A stretch of 64,000 nt of DNA. Origin: Smittium mucronatum. Taxonomy: Eukaryota; Kickxellomycota; Harpellomycetes; Harpellales; Legeriomycetaceae. The notes below the pieces were generated by a model, which worked only from the letters and a program-made list of their open reading frames with translations, was not told the origin of the DNA and made no database searches. Both the position numbers and the translations under genes were made by a program. Position 1 is the first letter of the stretch. Every line of letters starts with the position of its first letter. The stretch is from assembly GCA_001953115.1 (NCBI GenBank), contig LSSL01001439.1, positions 1 through 64,000 on the forward strand, given 5' to 3'. This document shows positions 34,072 through 45,965 of the stretch, piece after piece.

Positions 34072-35976
34072 AACATCACAGGGAATTTTATTATTTCCTA
34101 TAAAAATAAGAGTTTTAATCGAAATTAAATCAGGAAGGTCGAATAATACCAAATATTAACGCTTTAGAATATAGAGGGCAACTAAAGTTTATTAAATGTG
34201 GATAGAAATATAGAGATCAAATTAATTTTTTAAGCTTTGGCCATATATCTAAAGAAAATATTCCCAAAATTACAAATAGGTTGATGAATGAAAATTGAGT
34301 TCCATTGTTTAATGTATTTTGTGATTAGATTTTTTTTCGGTTATTTGCGATGTAGTTTTTGGAAGACTAATGGAGAGGACTGGATGTTTATGTTCGAGCG
34401 ATTAAGAAGCTTCATCATAGAGAAATTCCGTTTTACCCCACGAAATCTTTAAACGAATAGTGAGTGGTATTCTAATTGTTAAATTTTAGTAGTTAAATAC
34501 CAGTTTGGTGGATTTATTTAGGCGTGTTTATTTACTGTGAATCGATTTATTCATCTGCAATAAATGTAGTATATTCAATGAATAAAATGAAGTGATAATC
34601 GTTTCTACTATTTTCTTTGATTTCCCCGTTTGCTAAAACGAGATATCTTTTATTTTTATTAAAAGTTAGCAAAAATAATTCTATGCTCACATTTGATCTG
34701 TTTTTATAGAACAGGAAATTGGAGTTGATAAGGTGTGCTAGAGAAAGATAAAGTGTAATGTAGTGTAGTGTAGAAATGCTAACAGTAAATGTTGCCATAT
34801 CAGTAGCGCCCATTCAATAGTCTTTTAAAAATTTCGGATCGAGGATTTTTTTTTTTGGTATATTAAAGGATACAATAATTGTTACTTATTACATATCAAA
34901 AGACCACAAGCATATCATGATGGATTTTTTGTGGATTTTTAAACTAAAAAAGTTGTAAATTCTCCAATTCAATAATTTATGAATACTAAACAAGAAGAGA
35001 AAAGAAAATAATGTGGTATATTTAAAAAAGAGCTAGTTCCCTAAACCTCCATTTTTATTTGGCTGGACTATCTATTATCATGAAAACATAATTGAAAACT
35101 CCTTATTTTTTTATTTGTTTAAAGAGTAAGATTCAATTATAGTTCTTATCTTTCTAGTAAAGCAAAATAATGAATTTGCTCACACGGAATATTTCTTTTC
35201 TACTCATAAAATTAATAATTTCTAAATTATTAACTGTGAAAAAGGACGAATTTATATGTAGTGAATAAAAAAAAACTCATCTATGAGAATAAGGATTAAG
35301 TTTTTCCTATATTTCTTGACCATAATAATGGATATAAATTCCCACTAAAATTAAATATGATAGCCCGCAAGTTTGGAGGAAAAATAGGCAATTTGATGAA
35401 TGCTACAAATATATAAAAATTCATCAGATAATCTAATATTTTTAATTAGCTATTTACATGGAGGTAATAAAAAAAAAGTTTTATTGAAGATTCTTCTACA
35501 AAACAAACGACTTTATTAATAAAGTCATGAAGGTTACTTTTATTTAAGCATATGAATAACTTAATAACTGTATAGTTTTTAAAATTGATACAAATTTTGC
35601 TTCTTTAGATTTCTCACTATTTTAATTCGCTTGATCTAGTGTTTTAAGCAAATAAAATTCAACTTTTACAAATTGATTTTTTAATAAAAGGAAACAAAGG
35701 ACTATTTAACTCTTGTATGTTTAGACGAGTTTTTTTGGACACATTTTGTGTTTTGAATTGAATTATCTAAATCAAATATTGACCAATTGCTCTAAAACTT
35801 TACAGGCTCCTCAATTAGGTTATAATAAATGTAGTCTATTAACGATATTTAAAGAGGATGAAAATCAAAGCATTTTTGACTGTGAGAAAAAGTAATAATC
35901 AAACATCCATCCAAATGTGTGGTTATTTCTTTGTGGATATATAAGGTACAAGTCCATAGTACACTAATGATCTTTG
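34072..35976. other. Intergenic region, no gene supported
   Basis: About 1.9 kb of AT-rich DNA after the TMEM184 gene. An 88-codon minus-strand frame at 34813-34547 starts with ATG and has hydrophobic patches, but it matches nothing and is probably chance. Confidence 0.5.
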
Positions 35977-36228
35977 ATGACTGACATGAAAATGTTTGCA
36001 GGAAATATTCCATCAAAAAAGCGAAGACGTTTACTTGTATTCCAAAATTATTTGATGCAATTTTATTTAGCGGGGGTTTTTTTTCGTCTAAATGTTATTT
36101 CGATACACATAATTATTTTTTTTCTTAGTATAGGGATTTGTTTATTTCCTTGTTCGATTTCCGGAGAACATTATTGGTTTATTGATAATACCTCTGCTTT
36201 TTTCCGCAAATTGGATAACGAAAAATGA
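35977..36228 (+). pseudogene. Possible relic of a CDC50/Lem3-type flippase subunit N-terminus
   Basis: An 83-codon frame from ATG 35977 has a short basic N-terminus, one membrane span and a FIDNTSAF segment after it. GNIPSKKRRRLLVFQN can be lined up with the conserved N...K..RL..WQP block, and SIGICLF...S with the P-I-G-I-G...S end of the first span and the following I-D-Y-T. These are known features of P4-ATPase subunits of the Cdc50 family, which exceed 300 residues. No continuation is visible downstream, so if the resemblance is real this is a truncated or dead copy. A chance membrane-like frame in AT-rich DNA is the main alternative. Confidence 0.22.
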
Positions 36229-37123
36229 AATTTTGAACTAATGATTTAAATAGAGTCAAAACGACACATTTGGGTGTGTGTGTGTGATTTTTTCTTTCTG
36301 GGCATATAAGGGTTAAAGTAAAGGGGTCGGGTATGAAACTAACCTCCGGGATAGTAAAATCGATTCAAATTTTATTTAATATGATTTCTCTATAAAAAAG
36401 CTTTATTAGTGAATAGTTGGCTGGCTCCTTAAAGGCTGCAATTTGTGCTTCTCTCTTATTTGTTCATTGCTTTAACTTTTCTTTTTTAAATAAAGCTAAT
36501 CCAGTAATAAATATGAATCCAAAATGAAACAATTTTATTGGAAAATGGTATAGCATCATTCCCATTTCGTTGGATTTTAAAGTGTCAGGGTATTGCTGAA
36601 ATATTTGTATCCTATCATATGCAGCCTGTTTGTAAATTTTGAATAGAAACTAAAAATAAACAAAAAAAATATGCGCACTGTTCCAAAATCACCAAATGAA
36701 AATTCTGCATTTTCTCTGACCCATGACAATTGGGATGATAATGATTCCAGCCTACAGCTTCAAGCTAAGCTCGATATTTTATTTGCTATTTGCTGATCCA
36801 ATGCATTTTTGTGGAGTTTTTTTTTGACATCTAATGACTAATATTGAAATATTTTTCTTTTTGCAAATCTATTGGGTAGACAAAAATATACGGATCAAGT
36901 AAACAAGAAATGGTTTCAATTGACACACCTTTCTCGAATATGATTGTTGGATGTAGCTGTGCTTGAAAGGCTGACCAATTTTTATTCAACATAAATACCA
37001 GTCTCGATTTCAAATAATAGTTTATAAGGATCCCTCATCTTTTTGTTTTAGTCGAAATCCAATTATTTTTTACTGACTTATCAGTATTTCAAATTCTCTA
37101 AATTTAAAAACTACGATCAAATC
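36229..37123. other. Intergenic / 5' flank of the IleRS gene
   Basis: Contains a short (GT)n run at about 36272-36285 and an AGGGTTAA at 36310-36317 resembling the family B MITE end. No gene is recognised. Confidence 0.5.
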
Positions 37124-40100
37124 ATGGCTGAACCTCAAGGTATTTTCAAGCTTTTTTTGTATTATCAGATTGAATTTACGCATATTTTGTTTATATTTCG
37201 TATTCTGATTTGTTTTTATCTCCATCTTTCTGCCGTTTAAAGGAGTGGGCCACTTTTCTTTCCCTAAAGCCGAAGAGGATGTGCTAGCCTACTGGAAAGA
37301 AATCGATGCCTTTCATACATCTCTAGAATTAACCAAAGGAAAAAAGAAATTCACTTTTTACGATGGTCCTCCATTTGCTACTGGACTCCCTCATTATGGT
37401 CATCTTTTGGCCGGTACCATTAAGGTATAAACTTTGCACATTCCATTTATTTAAATTATTTTTTCTCAAAATTATTTCTCTTAAACTTTAGGATGTTGTT
37501 ACAAGATACGCCAACAACACTGGTCACTATGTCGAACGTAGATTTGGTTGGGATTGTCACGGATTACCTGTAGAATACGAAATCGACAAAACTCTTGGAA
37601 TCAAGGTATTTAATTTTCTAATTTGATTTATATTTTGCTTTGTGAAATTTTTTTTTTATTTAAATTTTGTTTTTTCATCAATAGTATAGACAAGATGTTT
37701 TGGATATGGGAATCGATAAATATAATCAAGCTTGCCGTGCTATTGTAATGAGATATTCCCATGAATGGGAGGTCACTGTAGAAAGATTAGGTAGATGGAT
37801 TGATTTCAAAAATGACTATAAAACTCTTAACATTTCTTTCATGGAAAGCGTTTGGTGGGTTTTCAAACAACTGTTCGATAAAGGAAAAGTTTATAGAGGT
37901 ATAAAGGTTATGCCTTACACCACTGGATGTAAAACTCCTCTCTCTAACTTTGAAGCTAGTCAGAGTTACAAAGATGTAACCGACCCTGCTGTAGTTGTTG
38001 CCTTCAAAGTCATCGATCAGGAAGACACTTTTCTGCTTGCTTGGACTACTACTCCTTGGACTCTTCCAAGCAATCTGGCTCTCTGTGTTAACCCCAAAAT
38101 TCAATATCTAAAAATTTACGACGAAGAAAGTAAAAGAAACTTCATTCTGTCAGAAAATCGCCTAGTTTCCATCTACAAAGACCCTAAAAAAGCTAAATAC
38201 AAAGTTTTGTCCAAGTTCTCTGGTTCTGAATTAGCTGGAATCAGATATGAACCCCTCTTCAATTACTTTGTAAAAGATTACGGAGAGAGGGCTTTCCGAG
38301 TTTTGGTAGATCCCTACGTTACCGATGAAGACGGTACTGGTGTTGTCCACCAAGCTCCTGGTTTTGGTGAAGACGATTATCGTGTTTGCCTAGAAAACAA
38401 GGTTGTGGATGAAGTTAGCGGTGTTCCATGTCCAGTTGATGAGGATGGCAGATATACCTCTGAGGTTACAGATTATGAGGGTGTCTATGTTAAAGAAGCC
38501 GATAAAGACATTATGAAGGCTTTAAAACTCCGGGGAAATCTCGTTAAGCAAGGCACTCTTGTTCACAGTTATCCTATGTGCTGGAGATCCGATGTTCCTC
38601 TTATTTACAAAGCCATCCCTGCTTGGTTTGTTAAGGTCCGCGAAATTCAACAAAAGTTGCTAGATGCTAATTCATCCACTCGTTGGGTTCCAAATAATGT
38701 CAAAGAAAAGCGTTTTGGAAACTGGCTTAGTAACGCCCGTGATTGGAATATCTCCAGATCCCGTTTCTGGGGTACCCCAATTCCTTTGTGGTCAAACGAT
38801 GATTTTACGGAACTTGTGTGTGTTGGATCCGTTGCAGAGCTTGAACAACTTTCTGGTATTTCCCCAATCACCGATCTTCACAGAGAATTTATAGATAGCA
38901 TTCAAATCCCTAGCCCTTCTGGTAATGGAATGCTAAAAAGAATCGATGAAGTTTTCGATTGTTGGTTTGAGTCTGGTAGCATGCCATATGCTCAAAATCA
39001 TTATCCATTTGAAAACAAAGAATCTTTTGAACAAGGATTCCCTGCTGATTTCATATCTGAAGGTATCGATCAAACTAGAGGTTGGTTTTACTCTCTCCTC
39101 GTTATATCCACACATCTTCGAGGTATTGCTCCTTGGAAAAACTTGATCTGTAGTGGATTGGTTCTTGCTGGCGACGGTAAAAAAATGAGCAAGAGACTCA
39201 AGAACTATCCTGATCCTACTCTAGTTTTAGACAAGCATGGTGCTGATGCTCTTCGTTTATATCTTATTAACTCTCCTGTCGTTCGTGGTGAGTTTTTAAG
39301 ATTCAAAGAAGAGGGTGTCCGTGAGGTCGTTTCCCGTATCTTTTTGCCATGGTACAATGCTTCTCGTTTCTTCTTGAATCAAGCTGAACTTCTTAAGCAG
39401 GAGCAAGGAATTGATTTTGCCACCATATCTCATCATGTTCCTATGGAAAATGTAATGGATAAATGGATTATGGCATCCATTCAATCATTGATCCAATTTG
39501 TCAGAACCGAGATGGGAGAATACCGTCTTTATACTGTAGTCCCTAGTCTTTTGCTCACTGTTGACAATCTTACTAACTGGTATGTTAGATTCAATCGCAA
39601 AAGACTCAAGGGTGAAGATGGAGTAGATAGCACCATCGCTTCATTATCTACCTTGTTTTCTGTTCTACTTGACATGTGCCGTATCCTAGCGCCATTTACT
39701 CCCTTTATCACTGAACACATATATCAAAGTTTAAAGCCTTTCATTCACCAAAAGATGTTGGATGAAATGGGTGCAACTGACAGTCGATCATTGCATTTCC
39801 TTCCTTTCCCTGAGGTCCAAGAAGAATACAACGATCCTTCAATCGTTCGCGCTGTAACACGTATGCAATCTGTTATTGAATTGGGAAGATGTATTCGTGA
39901 AAAGAACACACTATCGCTTAAGACTCCACTTAATGAACTGGTAGTTATTCATGATGATCCTCAATATCTTGAGGATGTAGGACTATTAAGTAAATACGTT
40001 ACCGATGAGTTAAATATCCGAAAGTTAACTCTGTCTTCAAACGATGATGCATATGGTATTGTTTACAAAGCAGAGGCCGATTTCAAAAAGCTGGGTATCA

Positions 40101-40627
40101 GACTTAGAGCAGACATGCCTCGCGTTAAGAAAGCCCTTCCTGATGTTCCTAATTCCGAAATCAAAGCTGCTTTGGAATCTGGTGAACTTAATGTTGATGG
40201 TATCATATTAAAGAGTGATGAAATCAATATTGTACGTGCTTTCGATAGCCTCAAGATAAGTCCAGAATTCAGCGAGGCCAAGTTTGATTCTGCTTCCAAT
40301 AAGGATGCCTTAGTTCTTTTAGACACTAATCTTAGCTCTGACCTCATTATGGAGGGTTTAGCTCGTGAAGTTATTAACCGAGTCCAGAGACTTCGTAAGA
40401 AAGCGGGTCTTGTTGCTCTTGACCCTGTCAAGTATTACTACAGAATAATTTCTGACGAAGGTGATAGTATCCTTAATGTTTTGGATTCAAAGAAAGATTT
40501 CCTTTATAAATCTTTGAAGCAAGATTTAATCCATATGGATAGTCTTGTAGAAGAATGTTTCGTAGAGGAAGAGCAAGAAATTAACTCATCGAAATTCCTG
40601 TTGGGATTCACTAGGTCCAAGGAGTAG
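37124..40627 (+). CDS. ILS1: Isoleucyl-tRNA synthetase, cytosolic (class I), four exons
   Basis: Charges tRNA-Ile with isoleucine in the cytosol. Exons are 37124-37139 (16 nt), 37243-37424, 37492-37605 and 37685-40627, with GT-AG introns of 103, 67 and 79 bp. The product is 1084 residues, the usual size for eukaryotic cytosolic IleRS. The class I signatures are intact: [17 protein letters not shown] with HIGH-type HYGH at 56-59, [10 protein letters not shown] in exon 3, and KMSKR at 604-608. The CP1 editing domain is present between them, with [11 protein letters not shown] (224-234) and [13 protein letters not shown] (323-335), the site that hydrolyses misformed Val-tRNA-Ile. The anticodon-binding helical domain includes [13 protein letters not shown] near 735-747, and a ~250-residue eukaryotic C-terminal extension follows. 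There is no mitochondrial presequence, supporting the cytosolic form. No break or missing catalytic residue was seen. The start ATG is in AAATCATGGC context. Confidence 0.97.
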
Positions 40628-40658
40628 CTCTAGTCAGTAAAATTTATCCTTCTAAATT

Positions 40659-40721
40659 TGATCGTCTATTTTTAATTTCGGTACCAATTCTTGTATGTTT
40701 TTCAAATAAATTAGACGATCA
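40659..40721 (+). terminator. IleRS 3' region: AATAAA inside a 10-bp inverted repeat
   Basis: TGATCGTCTA (40659-40668) and TAGACGATCA (40712-40721) form a perfect 10-bp stem. AATAAA (40705-40710) sits just before the second arm, about 80 nt after the stop codon. It is the likely poly(A) signal; whether the stem matters for 3'-end formation is unknown. Confidence 0.45.
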
Positions 40722-42200
40722 GATATTTTTTCTTAGGATTTTTTTCTCTTTTTTTAAGTCTTTTTTGGTTTTTTTAAATCTTTGATGGCTGATAGATGTA
40801 AAGTTTTTCATTAAGGCTTTTTGATTTTATAGTTTAATTTTCCGTGATATTTCATTTATAATTAACCATCTTTTACTTTATTTTATGTAGCGGATGAGAT
40901 GAAAGAGATCTGGAGTTGGAGTACGCACGGACCTCGGGTCGAGAAACAAAAGATTCTACAGGCGGGGCCATGCTTCGATTCTTGTGCTTGAAAAAAGTGG
41001 TATAAAATTCGAGGAGATAAATGAATTTTGTAATTTTCAACGCCTAGCTAAAAACAACATCTGGGAAATGAAAAATAGCGTGTTCGAATTGTTGATTTCT
41101 TACAACATGCTCCAAACTAATTCATTTTTTTACGACCCAGAGTTAAAATTTCGAAAATCTTCAAGAGTATTAATACCTCGAATATATCTTTTATGTCAAC
41201 TACTGGGATAAAAAAAGCAAAAGGAAATTGAAAGCAGCAATAAAGATCATTTTTTTATGGAAAAATACTTTTATTTAGGACCGATATACCCTATTGCGAT
41301 AAAATAAAGTTTATTATTTTTGCTCCCATATAAATCGAGTTCTATGGAAGCGATTCATTAGGTATGGGTGAGAATATATCCAATATAATCCAAAGCGAGG
41401 TTGATATAGCGATCAGATTGGTGCTACAAGTAGAAAAATATTCTATATTTAAAAACTTAAAAGTGAGCTAGGCATATAATTGGTATTTTTAAAATTCCTA
41501 GTTATTTCGTGATAGTTTTTTTCACAAATTGAAAGAGTATAAAACCTGGATTTATGATCTAATCAATAACCCATACTGATCATTAGTGAGTATATGGAAA
41601 TTGTAGTATATCTTTGGGAAAAAAGGATTTTTTGACCAATGGATTTTTTCGAATTGGATAATCATTAGCCGAATAAAAGAACTTTCTGATTGATCTGTTA
41701 TTAACAATTTGGAAATAGATCAGAGTTTTTTTTGTTTTTGTTTTTTTTCAAAATTGGGCCAAACTTCAGGTCATGTTTTGAAACTGGGGAATATGATTCT
41801 ATTAAATTTAAATAATCTAGTTTTGTAGGATTGAAAGTCTTGCTAAAGCTAAAATCGAAAGTTTTTTTTTTTTTGTCTTTTCATCAAAAAAAAGAAACCG
41901 AAGCAATCGAGCACTTATTAATCGGTGTTCGGAAAATAAAACAATATTTGTATAAATATAATCGAGAATTTTTTCAGTTAGCTGTAGTATATATCCTTTC
42001 AAACCAGCTCAATTTTAATAGATCTAAAAACTTTAGTGGGGTAGAAGACTTTAAAAAAAATATTTTTTCCAGTCCCGACCTGAAGACTATGATCAGAAAG
42101 AGGAGCTGGAAACAGTTAATTTTTTATTTTATTCAAAGGAAATCTCGTATTGATACTGAAATATTGTAATGTTACAATGATTATTTGAAACATTCTTAAA
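40722..42200. other. Intergenic stretch after IleRS
   Basis: A short GC-richer patch at 40888-40975 and open frames at 40984-41211 and 41831-42169 (112 codons, Lys/Phe-rich) show no motif I recognise. They may be worn mobile-element pieces or chance frames. Confidence 0.4.
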
Positions 42201-42210
42201 TGTGTAAATT

Positions 42211-42275
42211 GCTGCTAGAACGGTGGGACGGAGTTGAGTGGGAAATTTTTCAGAAATATTTGAATTTTTTGACTC
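42211..42275. repeat. Dispersed repeat C, copy 1
   Basis: GCTGCTAGAACGGTGGGACG followed by GAGTTGAGTGGGAAATTTTT and a T-rich end closely resembles the sequence at 42757-42830, and more distantly 45905-45965. It has no coding capacity. Confidence 0.5.
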
Positions 42276-42594
42276 AGCTTTCCATTGTTCTAAACAAATC
42301 TATAACATAAAAATGAAAATACGGTGTTAATTAAAAATTTCTTGGCAATATTAATGGTATAGTAACATTTATAAAATAATATTCAAGATTGGAGAACCTG
42401 TTTTCGAAAAAAATACTATTGATGTAAGAATCATATATAAAAATTGCACTCCGAACTTTATCACATGATTTCATTTTTGATTTTTTATAAATATTGTATT
42501 TATATTAGCATTGAATGAAATCGGCTGAAAATATTAATTAATATATATTCATATTCAAAATTTTAGAGTTAGAATTAATTTTTTTCAATAGTAA

Positions 42595-42830
42595 TTATTA
42601 AATATCTTTTTGTCAGCTCCGCAATGATGACACCAGACGAATAATTTAACTGGGAACAGCGAAATGTTTGGATGGAATTCGTGTTTCCCTTCTATTAATA
42701 CTTTCCAGTATTAATAGATCACCAGCCCCCTTGAACCAATACCAAGTGGGTATGGAGCTACTAGAGCGGCAGAGCGGGGTTGGGTAGGAAATTTTTTGGA
42801 AATTTTTCAACTTTTTTTTAAATTTTTTAA
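42595..42830. repeat. GC-elevated patch with a hairpin and dispersed repeat C, copy 2
   Basis: About 200 bp near 45% GC inside very AT-rich DNA. A perfect 10-bp stem, CTATTAATAC / GTATTAATAG (42692-42701 and 42708-42717), has a 6-nt loop. A smaller ATACC-AAGT-GGTAT-like pair lies near 42742. Repeat C follows at 42757 (GCTACTAGAGCGGCAGAGCG, then GGTTGGGTAGGAAATTTTTT). The structure hints at a small RNA or a mobile-element end, but no known RNA family was recognised. Confidence 0.45.
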
Positions 42831-45800
42831 TAGTGTTTTTATTTATTTTTATTAAATTTAAAAATAAATTCTACGTAAAAAAATAAAAATAAAAAAATTA
42901 TTAAATCTTCTCAATAATTTTATTTAATTATAGGAAATTATAAAAAAATATTATTAATCCAAAATTTCATAAAAATCATTATCGAAAATACTGTTGTTCG
43001 GTGATCCCAATATATAATTTAATCAAAAAAATAGTCTATTAAGGAATTGTGGTGAAAAAGTCGTTATTTATTATTAGATGATTTAAAATAAAAATAATTT
43101 ACGATAATTTAGGGAAAAAAAATAAAATCAATCTACATAAAAAAATAAAATCAATCGACATAAAAAAACAAAATAAATTATAATGAAGATTATGTTTTGA
43201 TGAATTTTTTTATCGTATATTGAACATATTTAGAAATTTTTTTAATTTTTTTATCTAATTATAGTATAAAATTTTATTTTATTTTTTACTTCGTATATAT
43301 AAATCCGGGTTGTCGTACTTATTTTCATATATTTCGCATAGAATTAACATATGGTAGTAATGTTTTATTCATTCTATAATTTTATTTCAAAGTTATTTAA
43401 ATTTTATTTTATATTTTCATTAAAAATTAAACAATTGTTAAAATAGGTGTTCAAATAAAACAAAAAAGTTAATTAGCTCTCAGATATTCATTGAAAATTC
43501 CAAAAAATTAAATTATTGTAAAAAAATATGCATAAATTTTAGAGAAACGTTTAAAATAATAAGTTCTGTTTTATTTAATCATTTAATTTCAATTAACTAA
43601 TGTATGTGAAAATGGGGTTTTTTGTTAAATGAGCTAAATATGGATTTTTTTAAAAAGATTGAAAGCCAGGGGTCAAATTTTTTTTATAAATGTAATAATT
43701 AATTTTTAATAAAATAAAAATGTCTGAAATCAAACAAATTAATTTATTCTGTTTCAATCTAAACCAACATAAAAACAAAACATATAAACTATGCTGAAGA
43801 GAATTACATTTTTTACCATTAAGAGAATGATAAATTTCTAGTAATTTTTATTAGTCAAATCAAAATTTTAATTTTAATTATATTTTATCAGCTTTTATTA
43901 TTATAAAAGATAAATGGATGGTTTTTTATTGAATAAAATAAAATTTATCAATATACGGGTTTCGTTATATTCTTTTAATCTATTATCTTTAATCAAGGAA
44001 TAATTAGAAACAACGATATTTTAAAAAAAAATTAAAATTATATTACCCATAAGTTTAAGAAAATCATTACATATGACGAAAAATGTTAAAAAAAAATCTT
44101 TTTCTGTTCGCGAAATTTTTTTTTATCGATACTGCTATTAAGTGGTTTAAAATAATTTTTTTCGAATATAGATAATTATAAAATAGACATCTCTTAATGA
44201 GGGTTTGATTTTGGTTCTTTTTTACAACTGTTTTTGATTTTTCTTTGCTAATTTAAAAATTGTGATATTTAATATTATTTTTTTTAAAACCAAGTTTCGG
44301 AAATTAGCCTAAAATTAAATATTATCTAGTGACCTTTTTGTATTTCTCACTTCCATCTCAATTTATTACATTTATTAATAGACATCTAAATATTGAAAAT
44401 CTATTTCGGCATCATAGTATAATATCATAAGGACGCTATAAAATAAAAATAGCTTCATTTTTGTGTGATATTGGAAAAAATTGAATTTTATAAATATATG
44501 AAAAAATTTGAAAAATATTTAATTCTTAAATGAGCTAAAATAACAAAAAATGAAATTATAAATCTGTTAAAGAGTAATTTTTTAGCTTCAAATTAAGAAT
44601 TTTATGTTTAATATTGAATAATTTTGAATTATTTGGGATAATTTCACCAAAATGATTGTTTCCATTGTATATAAGTATTACAAAAAAATTGGTTTATTAA
44701 TCAGAATTTTTCAAAGAGAAATGCTATTTTTTGGTAGATAAAACACAGCTAACTATATTAAAAACAAATTTTTAGTTTTTTTTTTATTATGAAACTATCG
44801 AATTATCTAATTTTATCATACAACTTATTTTCTAAAAAAAGTTTTTAACTAGATTAAATATAAAACAAGAAATTAAATCAACAGCTGCTAACTAAGTTGG
44901 TATTGTTATGAAAGTATAAAAAATTTCTTTGAAACTTCAATTTCGTGAATATAAGTACTTTTTTGAGAGAAAAATGTTAACTTTTATAGAAAAAATCCCA
45001 TTAGTAGTTTGATATTATTATTATCCATCATCATCTGAGAATTTATTTACATTAAAATAGTAAAAGAAAAATTACAAGTGATAATTTTTTATCCATGACA
45101 GATAATATTTATAAAATATTATTCAAAAAATAAAATTAGAAAAAATAAAAAAATAATGTTTGAGAACTAGATAATATTAATTCTTTTTTTTAGAAAATTC
45201 AAATTAAAGCAAACAAAAACATATAAATATATTTTCGGTCATTTGATTCGAGTTTTTCTTTTTGAAGCTTTAATATTTTAGTGTTTATTGTTGTAATTCA
45301 GCACAGAGATCTTCAATAATTTTTTTTTTGTTAAAATAATGCACAAAATATATTTTGAAAAATTGAATAGATATTTTATAAACTCTTTTTTGAAGTTTGA
45401 GTATTTTATATATGTAATTTTTTTAAAAAATCTTTAATATTTTTTAAATTATCTAAATTTTAAAAAGCTATACCAGAAATATAATCAATTTGATTATTCA
45501 TAGAGATGATTTTTTCAGAATTTAATTAGTTTTATCAGCATTAGTTCTAAAACATTTTCAGAGTGATAGTTTAAAAATATACCTATATACCAATAAATAA
45601 TCTAAAAATTTAATTTCTTTCAGAACAGACGTTTTTTATATTTATAAAAATACTTTTTTTTATTATTTCGGATATTTCTACAACAAAAAAAATAGATTAT
45701 TAAAATCGCAGTCACTGTTAAAACTCAATTAAAGGTACCGAAGGTTTGATATCACACTAATATTGATTTTTTTGGAAAATAACTGAAAAAATATATCAAT

Positions 45801-45894
45801 TTTGAAATGCTATTTATCTCTATAACCCTCCCCCCTCACTGAAAACTAAATTTAGGAACCCTTTATATAAAAAAACTCCCTAATTCCTTGATAC

Positions 45895-45965
45895 AATTCC
45901 CTCAAGTTATGGAACTGATAGAGAGGTGGTGGGAATTTGTGAGAAAATTTTTCGAAATTGGTTTT
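45895..45965. repeat. Dispersed repeat C, copy 3 (divergent)
   Basis: CCTCAAGTTATGGAACTGAT followed by AGAGAGGTGGTGGGAATTTG and a T-rich end parallels the copy at 42730-42790. It is more diverged than the other two. Confidence 0.4.

Noticed and set aside
41831..42169. 112-codon plus-strand frame after IleRS
   Set aside because: Lys/Phe-rich, no motif, non-ATG beginning and no splice-compatible neighbours; it fits a chance frame in AT-rich DNA.
42618..42640. C-box-like ATGATGA suggesting a C/D snoRNA
   Set aside because: No CTGA D box at the right distance and no terminal stem could be found.
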